A stretch of 64,000 nt of DNA from positions 1 through 64,000 of the forward strand of contig MVAQ01000107.1 in the NCBI GenBank assembly GCA_014825775.1, read 5' to 3'. This document shows, in pieces, positions 1 through 10,616 of the stretch. How positions within the stretch are numbered: the first letter of the stretch is position 1; every line of letters starts with the position of its first letter. This stretch comes from Krasilnikovozyma curviuscula (taxonomy: Eukaryota; Basidiomycota; Tremellomycetes; Cystofilobasidiales; Mrakiaceae). Both the position numbers and the translations under genes were made by a program. The notes beneath the pieces are model-generated. The model was given only the letters and a program-made list of their open reading frames with translations. It did not search any database and was not told where the DNA came from.

Positions 1-199
1 TCTTTTTTTTTTTTTTTTTTTTTTCTTTTGCCAATTTCTGCTTTCGGGCGTCATTTTTCCCCTCGCCTCGCCCTCTCCCCAATGAAACAACTTCGTCCCG
101 GTATCAAATCTAACCTATCCTGGATCACTTGCCTGGAATAACTTTGTCTTGTCATGGTACTTGCGTCTGCCTCTGTCGGATTTTTCGCTGCCCCAACAG

Positions 200-1575
200 A
201 CTTGCGACCAGGTCCCAAAGGACGTTTCTGAATTGAAGGAGTGGAACTTCGATGGTTCTTCCACCAACCAAGCTCCAGGCCACGATTCCGATGTCTACCG
301 TGAGTACCTTTTCCCCAGCTATTCGTAGATAGCTTCGTTGGGTTTCAGTCCAGCTGATCTGTGCACGCGCCGCTCTCGCTCTTACTCTCTGCCCATTCAA
401 AGTCCGTCCTTGCGCTATTTTCAAGGACCCATTCCGTGGTGGTGACAACATCCTCGTTCTGTGTGACACCTACAACTCTGATGGATCTCCAAACAAGACC
501 AACTTCAGAGCTCAATGCTTGAAGTCCATGGAAGCTGCCAAGTCTGTGAGTTCACTCGCCACCTCTTTTTGTGTTTTACAAACATTGATTATTGACATTT
601 TATACCCTTTTCCAAAAATGCTAGCACGTTCCATGGTTCGGTCTCGAACAAGAGTACTCCCTCCTCGATGTCGATGACTGGCCCGTTGGATGGCCAAAGG
701 GCGGTTTCCCAGGTCCACAAGGTCCATACTACTGTTCCGTCGGAGCTGGCAATGCCTTCTACAGAGATATTGTTGAGGCCCACTACGTAAGTTGGACTCT
801 CATATTGATTCATCCTTTAAAGCGACTGCCTTTCTTAGTATCTCCATTTGCCTGACTTTGCCTCGTCTTTCCTCTCCCTTACCCTTACACAGAGAGCCTG
901 TCTCTACGCTGGTGTAGAGATTGCCGGTATTAACGGTGAAGTCATGGCCTCCCAATGGGAGTACCAAGTTGGTCCATGTGAGGGTATCAAGATGGGTGAC
1001 CACTTGTGGATGTCCCGATTCCTCTTGATGAGAGTCGCTGAAGAATGGAGTGTCAAGGTTTCGTTCCACCCAAAGATCATCAAGGATGGAGACTGGAACG
1101 GTGCTGGTTGGTGAGTGCTAGTCATCCACCTATGACGGGAGACGAGAGCTTCGTACTGATTTTGGCTTGCATCGTTCTCTTTCACCAGTCACACCAACTA
1201 CTCTACCAAAGAAATGAGAGAGAAGGGTGGTATGGCTCACATTGAGGCCGCTATCAAGAAGCTTGAGACCAAGCACGTCGAGCACATTGCCGTCTACGGT
1301 GAGGACAACGAAGCCAGACTTTCTGGAAAGCACGAGGTAAGACTGCTTCCTCCTTCTTATGATTGTAGACTTTGTTTTCTTACAATAAACTATTTCTTCT
1401 CCCTCAGACTCAACACATTGGTACCTTCTCCTGGGGTGTCGCTAACAGAGGTTCCTCCATCAGAATTCCAAGACACGTTGCTGCCCAAGGCTACGGTTAC
1501 CTCGAGGACAGAAGACCAGCCTCTAACATTGACCCATACCGTGTCACCGGTATCATTGTTGAGACCACTCTGTGA
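200..1575 (+). CDS. GLN1: Glutamine synthetase, 5' end cut off by the window
   Basis: Cytosolic type-II glutamine synthetase, which condenses glutamate and ammonia using ATP. The exons I splice are 200-299, 403-545, 625-786, 893-1110, 1189-1336 and 1408-1575, all with GT..AG borders. The product reads through the family hallmarks [50 protein letters not shown] and [17 protein letters not shown], so the catalytic core is intact. The N-terminal beta-grasp exons lie left of the window; bases 1-199 look like the preceding intron (pyrimidine-rich, acceptor at 198-199). The stop is uncertain. The frame runs to TGA at 1573-1575, but a consensus donor GTGAGT at 1572 with an acceptor at 1635-1636 would instead give a C-terminus ending in TTLL with TAA at 1641-1643. 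Identity is certain; only the two ends are open. Confidence 0.95.
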
Positions 1576-1839
1576 GTAGTTTGGTAGACCTGCATTCTTA
1601 ACTTGTGACTGACGAGTGTGGTGCGCTGCTTTCTAGTCTTTAAATTCCTTCAAAACATAATGGTTTCTAGTCATTTTTGGTTATGAACGGGGTTTTTGGA
1701 ATTTATTTTTTAACCTGCAAGTGAAATCGATAACCCGAAAAGTGTGAATCGAGAAAGACGACCGAGCAGTGAATTCTATGAGGACCAGAGGTCTCATTCC
1801 ACTTGTCACCTCGTCAAAATCGCCAAGTATTGCGTAGGG

Positions 1840-3290
1840 ATGGCAGCATCTACCTATACCGCTGTATCACTAGCCTCAGACATACCTCCTAGCTCTTCGT
1901 TTGCTGCTAGGCAAGTGACGAAGCCGAATCCCTCAAACTTTCGAACCAAAGTCGTAGCAGGCGGACATCGAGACTCAGTCATGGCACTCTCCTGGTCCTG
2001 CGATGGAAAGAAGCTTGCAACTGGGGGAGGAGGTAGAGATCACTCTGTCAAAGTGTGGGATACGTCTCGAGGTGTAAGTATAAAGAGGAGGCACCGTTCA
2101 GTGCGGAAAGTAGTTCGCTCACGTCTCCTCCGGTCTGTCCTTGTCTAGTTCGACAACAAGAGCGCTATAACTCTGAAAACACCACATCATTCAGCACTGC
2201 AACTCGTCTCATTCAACCCCATTTTCCCAACAGAGCTGATAACGATAGGACAGGATGACAAGATGATTTGCTTCTGGAATGCCTTGAATCCTAGCACGCC
2301 AATATCAGTCTTTAATGTGAAGACTTCGGCACTCTCAGTAGCCTGGGATCCAGTGACAGGTAGGAGTGTAGCAATATCGAACCGACAAGAGCAGGTTTTC
2401 ATCTACGACTGGAAGTTTACACCTCCCTCGACGCAGGCTGCTGGAGAAGCTGGAAAAGGCGAACCCTCTAAAGAGAATGACAAGGGTAAAGTAGAGTGGG
2501 TTAAGCGAGAAGGAGTTGCATCAAATCCGGACGGTCTCGTGTATAGAAAGACTCCTGGGATGGTGTGTGATCTCGACAACTCTGCCGAACTTCTTCTCGC
2601 CTTTGCTAAAGCATTCTCCTGCTGACATTCAGATCATGAGCATATCATATACACCCACAGGGTCACATCTTCTCACTTGCCTCAACTCTGGGTTTGTCTC
2701 AGCTTTCCCGTCTCCTCCTCATGGTATCCCGGTGACGAGGATAGAGAAGCACACCTTCGAACTAAGTTCGCATGCGTCAGCAGCCGAACTTATTAGATGG
2801 GATCCGCTAGGAAGGTGAGACATATTGCAGTCTGTGTCTTCCCAGTAGCTCAACTTCCCAACGTTCCTCTTTCCTCTGTCTTTCAAAGATACTTTGTCAC
2901 TTGTGGTCAAGACGCTGCCATCAACCTCTACTCTTCAGAAACTTTCTGTCCGCTACAAACGATCGAATCTCTCACCGGGCCGATTAGCAAAATGTCGATA
3001 AGTTATGATGGAGAGTACATTGCTGCTGGTGGAAGGGAGGAGAACGCGATAACTATCATGAGCGCGATCACTGGTGAAATCATTCACAAGATATCGATAC
3101 CTGGTGGAGTGGGTGATCTTGAATGGAGTCCAGTCTCAAATGTGGGTGTTTCCTTCTTTTTGCGATACCGCAGAATAAGCGCTTGACGTCTGACCGTGAT
3201 CCTCTTTTCTTCTCGTAGTACCTCGCCTACTCTGCAATTGAAAAGTCTGGTTACAATGTTGGATCTTTCTCTGTGCTTAGTCTGGAGTAA
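1840..3290 (+). CDS. THO3: THO complex subunit 3 (WD40 protein)
   Basis: WD40 beta-propeller resembling THOC3/Tex1, the THO/TREX subunit that couples transcription to mRNA export in the nucleus. Exons: 1840-2073, 2149-2562, 2633-2814, 2889-3141, 3219-3290. Visible repeat blades include GHRDSVMALSWSCDGKKLAT with VKVWD, then LITIGQDDKMICFWN, FVTCGQDAAINLYSSETF and GGVGDLEWSPVSNYLAYS, which match the THOC3 order. An insert of about 45 polar residues (near 2420-2550) sits in a mid-propeller loop. The start is the first in-frame ATG; the frame upstream of it has only a GTG. The gene lies about 200 bp after glutamine synthetase on the same strand and has no recognisable TATA box. Assignment to THOC3 rather than another WD40 protein rests on blade order and the C-terminal pattern. 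Confidence 0.85.
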
Positions 3291-4092
3291 TTAGGTGCTT
3301 GATTATGAAGGAAATTTGCCGTTCAGAAATTACAGTGAAAGCAAGTTCTTCCAACCTCTTAGCACTTTGAGGGCGCGTTAGACTCAGAATAAAGCTAAAA
3401 AAAAATTGTACATACGACACGGACAGAAGCATGACAAAAGCGAATGTCTAGGTTTAGATTAATGTCCCGAAAACTTGGGGAGGTGAACAGAAATGTAGAG
3501 ATACAAAGGCGCGAAATACTGTGTCACCACAAGCCATCAATTATCAATTTCTCCCTCTCCAAGACCAACAGAGCAGATAGCTTACCTATACTTCCTAATG
3601 CACCAGAACCCTCTGTGAAAGTAGCTATCAAAGCGTCTTTTGCAGCTTGCATTGTGCATTTTCTGCCATGGAAAGACATATAAACAGGTTTGCGACAGTC
3701 TGTTTGCCGATTTCCCTACCTTTTTCTGGCCAGCTCATCTCAACTTGGGGAATCCTTCATACGACCTAGTTGTAGTCAATAAGCTCCTTCGACAAGCTTG
3801 TTTTGAACCCCTTAACTGAAGCTTGATTTGGAGACCTTTTCCAATCTCTCGATTTAGTAGTGTCTGGTTTTTACCTCTTCCGCGAAGAAGAAAACACTTT
3901 TACCTCTTTCTAGATATGTAAATTCACTTCATGATACTCTGAAGGCTACAAACTCGAAACACCCAGCCTGCAAAGTCGTGGCTTTGGATTTCCTGTGATC
4001 CGTGCGCGCGCGTGAAGCTCTAGCTAAACAATTTTTTGTGACATCTTTTCGAGTTGACGTTATCTTCCAACAGCATACCTTCGCATTACAGA
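3291..4092. other. Intergenic region THO3-SGD1
   Basis: About 800 bp with no long plausible frame. It holds one small two-exon candidate gene on the minus strand (3454-3679, listed separately). The part from 3680 to 4092 is AT-rich and probably a shared or bidirectional promoter for that candidate and SGD1. Confidence 0.5.
3454..3679 (-). CDS. Possible 52-aa protein, two exons
   Basis: Not recognised. On the minus strand an ATG at 3679 opens a 94-nt exon (3679-3586). It ends at a consensus donor GTAAG, followed by a 67-nt intron with acceptor CACAG, then a 65-nt exon (3518-3454) ending in TAA. Joined, they give 52 residues beginning MSFHGRKCTMQAAKDALIAT. Intron length and splice sites match the neighbouring genes, and the locus is divergent from SGD1. 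Against it: the product is very short, no family is recognised, and a chance ORF-plus-splice combination of this size is not rare. Confidence 0.35.
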
Positions 4093-7000
4093 ATGTCGTA
4101 CAGAGGGAAGAGAGGTGGAAGCTCGTTCAAAGGATCGGGTAATGGTAGAAAACGGGAAGACAGGACGACTTTCCTGCCTCAGGCTCTGAGAGAAGAACTA
4201 TATGGTATGCAGAAGTGTAACAATAAAGCCAGCGACCAATTCTGACACCTCTCATCCAATCCCCTACAGGTCCAGATGCTCCCAAACCAAAGTCTAGGGA
4301 AGAAAAGCTTGCAAAGAAGCTTCCAACTAAGCAGCAGCAACAGCGACCTCGACCAGTAGCAGCACCACCACCCTCCAAACGATCTCGCCCAGCCTCACTA
4401 ACCCCTGAAGAAGAGCAGCCAATAGCATCAAGCTCTAAGCTTTCTTCTCAAACTCCTCTGTCAAAGCTCCTGTCAAAGACCACTCGTCCAGCCAAGAAAC
4501 CCAAGCTGAAAGCTTTGAATGAAGAGGAGTCTGTAGAAGAGAAAGAGATTCGTTGGCTAGAGTACCAGCTTACCAAGGGAAAAGGTGCTAAGAAAACGGC
4601 TGAAGATGATGATGATGGTTTGGATGATCTGCTGGGTGACTTGGATCGACTGGAGAATGATTTATTTGGCGGACTTGGGGGAAGTGAGGAAGAGGATGAA
4701 GACGGCATGGACCTAGATCTAGATGACGCATCTGACATAGGAGATGTAGACTTGAATGAGGATGATGAGATGGATGACGACGAATTGGAAGATGAGGGCG
4801 GGAGGATGGAGCTTGAAGAAGACGGGGAGGATGATGAAGACAGCGACGAATCAGCACCAAATCCTCCATCAACGCAGCAAATTCCTTCAAAATATATCCC
4901 ACCATCTCTCAGAGGAGGTGCATCGACTCAGTCATCTTCAGAAACTGACGTGAAACTCCTCAAGCTAATTAAGGGCCAGCTCAACAGGTTAGGCGAACCG
5001 AATCTATCTGGAGTACTGGCGTCTATTTCTGGGTTGTGGAGCACTGGAGATTTCAGAAGAAATGGTGAGCTCTAATGCTGCCCTCGTTAACTTCCGTTCG
5101 ATTGACTGAGACGACCATCGCTCTAGACGTCGCAACAACAACGACCCGCATCCTTCTCTCCACAATTTCTGTCTCAACTTTACTTCTGGACTCATTCTTG
5201 ATCCTTCATGCGACATTCATCACTGCACTGTATCGGTTGGTCGGCGTGGAATTTGGTACGTCTATGCGCCCGACTTCCTCAGCAGGCTGTCGATGACAAA
5301 GTCTCACCACCTCATTATTTTGGTAGGCGCTTTATTCTTACAGGAACTGGTCAAAACATATACAATGAAGTTCGAATCAATGGCTAATGAGCTCATTGAA
5401 GACAATGAAGAATCCAATTCGAGGGTTGTAGGAAATCTGCTGGGGCTGATTGCAGGTGCGTGCCATCTTGCTTGATACTTCCAAGTCTTGTTCTCTAATA
5501 ATGATTGGAAATATCTTTTATTTTCTTAGAGTTGTACAACTCTCAGCTCATATCCTGCGTTCTGGTATACGATCTTATACGCTTCTTCCTTGCATCATCT
5601 GCAGCAGACGGGGGGATAAGTGAACGAGGAGTAGAGGGTCTCCTGAGATTGCTGAGAAGTGCGTCATTGCTCCCTCTTTGTCCTTGACTGCTGATCTGAC
5701 GCTAGCATACTTTTATCTTTCTAGCTTCCGGCGCTCAACTCAGGTCCGACGACCCGGCCGCTTTGAAGAGCGTCATCTTCGAAGTTCAAGAAAAAGTATC
5801 AAAAGTGGATGCTAAATCTCTGAGGTTAGTGAATCGCATATTGGTAGTTGGCACTGATCGCTCACTGGCTGTTTGTATATTGCTTCATTTGCAGCTCAAG
5901 GACCAAGTTCATGTTGGAAACTCTCACCAATCTTAAAAATAACAGAATCAAGGATGTTACGGGCGGAGAAGTTGGGACTGAGATGAGAACGCGAATGAAG
6001 AAGTTCTTGGGTGGGTTGGGAAAGACAAGCATTCGTGAGATTATTCCTCATCTTCCAGCAAGCCTTTCCTTCTCTGACCAGGCTTCAATTGTTTAATCAT
6101 TAAAGTTCAAGCATCTGACCCTCTGAGAGTCTCTCTGGATGATTTACTCAACGCCGACGAGAAGGGTAAATGGTGGCTCGTCGGTGCTGGATGGAAAGGC
6201 GATCCTTTGGCTGAGAGACAGGAGCTCAAGGTCAAGAACGCTGTCGTGCTACAACCTATTAACGCTAAAAAGAGTTCTGCTGAACAGGAGGTAGAGAATG
6301 AATTGCTTGATCTCGCAAAAAGGCAGGGTATGAACACTGAAATTAGAAGGAGGATCTTTGTGATCGTGATGGGATCATCTGTGAGTCTTTTCGTATTCTG
6401 TACTCTCTATTTTGTTCTATTGTTGAAGTGGAAGTCTCTTCTATTCCAGGATTACAAATCAGCCCATTCTCTTTTGCTCACCCTCCCTCTCCCATCTACT
6501 CAATCACGAGAACTGGTTCGAATTACCCTTCACTGTCTTTCGCTATCGACACCATACAACCCCTACTTCACCCTCATCGTCTCACTTTTCCTTACGACAC
6601 CCACCGACCCAATTGGCCATGCTTATACCGTTCAGTACTGGTTCTGGGATTTCTGGCGATCCGAAGGTGAAGACCTAGGGGACGGGAAACCAGTGGGGAA
6701 GCCAAAAGGGAAGAAGAAGGAAGCTCTTAAAAGAAACAACGCCGCGAAAGCACTGGCCTGGTTGACGGCGAAAGATGCGATCGGGCTCGGTATACTCAAG
6801 CCCCTGGATTTCACATCGCTCAGGAGGGAGACGGAAGAGTTCCTGCAGACGTTCTTCTCCAGCTTGATTATTGCTTCTCAAACGGGTTCACCTTTGTTTG
6901 TGTTACCCTCTAGGTTTGGGGTGGAAGATTTGGATGAGTCGGAGATCGACAGACTGGTGATGCGACTTACAAAAATGCCTGCCGGAAGTGAAATCGCTCA

Positions 7001-7133
7001 GGGGATCATCTACTTTATGAAAGAAAGGATGGGACCAGCAGGAGAGGATCCTGTTGTGCGTGCAGGTCTCCTAGTTTTGGAAGACAGTCTACGGAGCGCT
7101 GTGATTGGGATGGCGAACGCCGACATAAAGTAA
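4093..7133 (+). CDS. SGD1: Nucleolar MIF4G/MA3 protein Sgd1/NOM1
   Basis: Sgd1/NOM1 acts in 18S rRNA maturation and small-subunit biogenesis in the nucleolus. Exons: 4093-4204, 4270-5064, 5127-5255, 5327-5455, 5530-5658, 5725-5824, 5895-6034, 6106-6380, 6450-7133. The first 240 residues are basic then strongly acidic (long D/E runs near 4600-4850). The MIF4G domain follows (SKYIPPSLRG, then LLDSFLILHATFITALYRLV and LFLQELVKTY), then the linker SDPLRVSLDDLLNADEKGKW and a C-terminal MA3 domain from about 6330 (RRIFVIVMGSS onward). Domain order and length fit the family. The intron at 6381-6449 is 69 nt with no in-frame stop, so its retention would insert 23 residues without breaking the frame. 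Confidence 0.9.
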
Positions 7134-7410
7134 CTTGGCGCGTTGTTTTTCATCACGATATACACCACAATATTCAAATGAGTCTGACCCACCAAATTGC
7201 AAGAATTGTTTCAGCTGGTGACAGTGAACTCAGACGCAGGGTGTGGCGACGGAGGAGTAGCGTTCAACCTGTGGGTTGAACTCTAAGAGCTCTACAGCCA
7301 ACAGTCAGCAAGCCATAAGGAAGCTCTCTACAAGAAATATAACTATAGCTTCAAACAAAACTTTCTAATCAACACTCAGTCTGTTTGTAGAGCTCGAACC
7401 TCCCTTCAAC

Positions 7411-8669
7411 ATGTCTCTGCGTCGTTCACCAGAGGGCGTCCCCATCCTCTCACTAGAAGAGATCACAAATGGTCCCAGCGCCATTACCTCCCAGGCCATC
7501 AGCCAAGCATTTGCTCCTACTTCTTTAGGTGTCATCATCATCGACGGTCTCCCCTCCACGTTCCCTGCACTGCGTGAACGCCTGTTGCGTTTCGCCAACA
7601 CCTTCGGGTCACTAGACCCGCAGACAAAAGCCCAGTTCGAGGATCCTTTATCAAGCTATAGCTTTGGTTGGAGTGAGGGGAAAGAAGTAATGAATGGAAA
7701 ACCAGACCTGGCAAAGGGCAGTTTCTACAACAACCCAATCCTGGATCTTCCAAATGTTCCAGAAGACGTTGCGAAGGCGAATCCAATGTATTATCGACCC
7801 AATATCTGGCCAACAAAGGAGATCTGTGGCAAAAGTTGGGAGAGCTTGAGCGGATTTGAAGAATCTTTCAAAGAAGTCGGTGGCTTCGTGGTGTCGGTTG
7901 GACGACTCCTCGGACACTGCTTAGAAGAATTTGGTGAGCCTCTAACTCTCTTTCCAGAATATATTCATAAGCTATCGAACTCCATACGATTTACGGCATT
8001 GCTTTTGATTTATGTTCAGTGAGCGCAAATCTCCTGGATGCGTCGCAGAGCATTGAAGGACTGATTGCGACAAGCCAGTGCAACAAAGTAAATCTCTTGT
8101 ACTTACAGTCAAGGCCAAACATGGAGACTAAAATATCTTCACTTTCCAGGCTCGACTTCTTCACTACTTCTCGCCGCTTGCCGAGTCTGAGTCTGCATCT
8201 GCAGCTAATGTGGATTCTCTTTGCGGAGTGCACAAAGATCACTCCATCATCACCGGCCTTCTCTCAAACATGTGGATTTCCCCATGTGGTGAAGAAATCC
8301 CAGCACCCTTTTCCAACTCTGGCTTGCATATTGTACCTCCGGGAGTATCAACGGAGGATGCGATAAAGGTTTCGATCCCTTCAGGTGTGTTTTCAGCTTC
8401 GAGGTGCCTTTTCAGCATGCTCTTATCATTTTTGGCTTGCAGATGCTCTCGCGTTCCAAACTGGTGAAGCGATCGAAATTCTTACTGGTGGAAAGCTGCG
8501 TGCGACGCCTCACTACGTCGCCTACGGCTCTGGAAATCTGGCAGGCGCTAAGGGTGTGACGCGTGAGACACTTGCCGTCTTCTTGCAGCCCGATACAGGT
8601 GCCGTCCTAACCAAAGATGGCAAGACGTTTGGAGAGTTTTCGAAGGAGGTTCTGGAGAGACATTATTGA
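7411..8669 (+). CDS. 2-oxoglutarate/Fe(II) dioxygenase, IPNS-like
   Basis: Non-haem iron dioxygenase of the isopenicillin-N-synthase-like superfamily. Exons: 7411-7933, 8020-8087, 8150-8384, 8443-8669. The jelly-roll iron facial triad is visible as His-x-Asp in GVHKDHSIITGLL and a distal His in RATPHYVAY. The position where an IPNS-type Arg-x-Ser contact for 2-oxoglutarate is expected is not clearly conserved (LAVFLQPD region), so co-substrate use is inferred. The N-terminal half carries the usual dioxygenase N domain (GVIIIDGLP, then a YSFGWSEGKE segment). The substrate is unknown. It is a soluble protein with no signal peptide or membrane span. The stop lies 13 bp from the stop of the opposing CDC43, so the transcripts must overlap at their 3' ends. 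Confidence 0.8.
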
Positions 8670-8682
8670 GCAGCGTCGGATG

Positions 8683-10364
8683 CTATGTCATATCAGTCGC
8701 TACTTTAGACAATCTATTCAGCTCTTGAGGTATCCATAAGCTGGCCTCTCGCCCTACATTGATGATCACGTTTACTTCTTTCAGCCCAAGTTGCGAGTTC
8801 TGCGTTGAGTTGGAGAAGAACGACAGAGCTGACAAAGAGAGGTAGGTGTGCAACGGATCTGAACCAAGCAGTTTCCGAGTTGCACATTGGAAGGAGCAGA
8901 TCAGCAATGTTAAATCTAGTTTAAAGACAACTCAAAGTAACTTACCACTTCGTTCCTCTGGGCGCTTCGAAATACCACCAAGAGAGAACTGACATTCCAG
9001 GAGCCATTCTATCCCCTTTTCCCTGTCAATCAAATCCAACTCTCCTAGAATCACCAACGATGCACCACACCAGAACGAGTAGCACGCATCCGCCGGTTTA
9101 TTTGTTCGACCGTTGAAGCCTCCACCTTGTCCTTGCCTCCGCGAAAGGAAAGATATTGTTGGCTCAAGGTGCTGAGATGGCGGGGATTCGGATTCGTGTT
9201 GAGATATTAGATGTGAAGCGACGACGGCGCAGTAAGTTGGTCCACCTGTAAGTGTAAGAAAGAATGAGTTCAGTAACAGAATGAGAACTGATTGAGCAAG
9301 GAAAGGCAAACAGTCCATTGGACTTACATTGAGACTCGTTCCAGGGTAGATCACTGTAGCCTCCCTCGTAGGACTGCCACCGGCACGAGCCCGAACCAAC
9401 AGCTGATCAGTATCACGAAAACAAAAACAGAAACCGAAGCTAGTGCTCACTTCTTCACAACTTCGAATGTACGCTTTTGCGTTCTCAATGTTGACACCTC
9501 CCCAATCGTCGACCAGTGTTGAAACTACAGTCGCGCAACACAACATCCTCATATCCGACTCTCCTCCCTTTGGTATCGGAGAGAAGCTAGAATATCCGAT
9601 GAGGTAATTCAGGGGTGAAGCAGGAATAATATTTGTCCAAAGAAGCATAGTCAGATCGAAAATGATTGGGGTAAGCAGGCAGGAGAGGCATACCATCCGT
9701 CGGGCTGCTGGCAACTTCCAACAAAAGAAACTAGTCCTGAGATATTAAGACGTTCCATTGGTGCTCTGAGGATCGAAAGTATCAGAAGGGCGGTGTACGT
9801 TGATGCGAGGTGTGCTGCTGACGAGGACGTTGACTATAGAGTAATAAAATGGTCAGAACCTTAAGGTCACAAGGGATAGTAGAGGTAAAGTAGTTTGATC
9901 TACAAAAGGTGAAAGCCCCAAACACCTACAGCTGTAGCAGTAAATGCACCGTCGAAGGGCCCACCTCTGAAACCTCCTGTAGCTGAGAATAGGCAAGAAA
10001 CGAGCTCTGTTAGTCTTGTATGAGCACCAAGTACTGTAGAACTAACAATAGTAACTCACGACACTGCTGCTCCCAGACCCATTCTATCCAGCCGTCCTTC
10101 TCAGCTTTTGATACTTTCTCCTCCTCTAGAGCGTCCAAAAGATCCAGTGATGCCAAGAGGAAGTAAGCGATAGCCATTCTGTTCAGTTCCAATGGAATGC
10201 TTCAGTATAGTTCTTTCTACAGTAAGGATATTAGATGAAGATATGTACCTGTTTGAGTCGTAATGCTGAGCGGAGGAAGGGAAGCCTCGCAGGCATCTCA
10301 TCAGCCAGCTCACATGCCGATTTCGAGTGAAGGTTTTGCTGAGAAGATGAGGAGACTGATCCAT
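8683..10364 (-). CDS. CDC43: Geranylgeranyltransferase type I beta subunit
   Basis: Catalytic beta subunit of protein geranylgeranyltransferase I, which attaches a C20 isoprenoid to CaaL cysteines of Rho/Rac-type GTPases. Minus-strand exons: 10364-10249, 10178-10060, 10006-9930, 9833-9694, 9586-9451, 9373-9328, 9245-8946, 8858-8683; all phases agree. Prenyltransferase repeats are visible: GGFRGGPFDG, HLASTYTALLIL, GGVNIENAKAYIRSCE, GGYSDLPWNESQ, GGPTYCAVVASHL and GGFNGRTNKPADACYSFW. The last is the GGTase-I form of the zinc-binding Asp-x-Cys motif, and the late zinc His is in DPLHTYLSLSAL. The FTase beta subunit has a different spacing here, so CDC43 is preferred over RAM1. The first exon of 39 residues starts at the first ATG. 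Confidence 0.9.
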
Positions 10365-10616
10365 TGGTAGCCAAAAGGGCCAGCAATAAGAAGTTGCGCT
10401 TCGAGACAGTGGCTGTTGGTTGCTCTCTGAGCTTGCAATTAGCGCTTGCGGGACGAAGTGTCATCTCACCCAAGGCATGCCTTACAAAGGGGGAAATGAA
10501 ACTCAGTGTGATAATGAGGAAGGCTATACATATAACAAAACTGCTTCATCGCACGCTGTCTTTTGCTTCCACCAACTGACGACTGTACAACCTCATCAAC
10601 CACACTCATCTACCTT

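Noticed and set aside
2..24. Poly-T tract at the window start
   Set aside because: Polypyrimidine of an intron in the glutamine synthetase gene, not a terminator or transposon tail.
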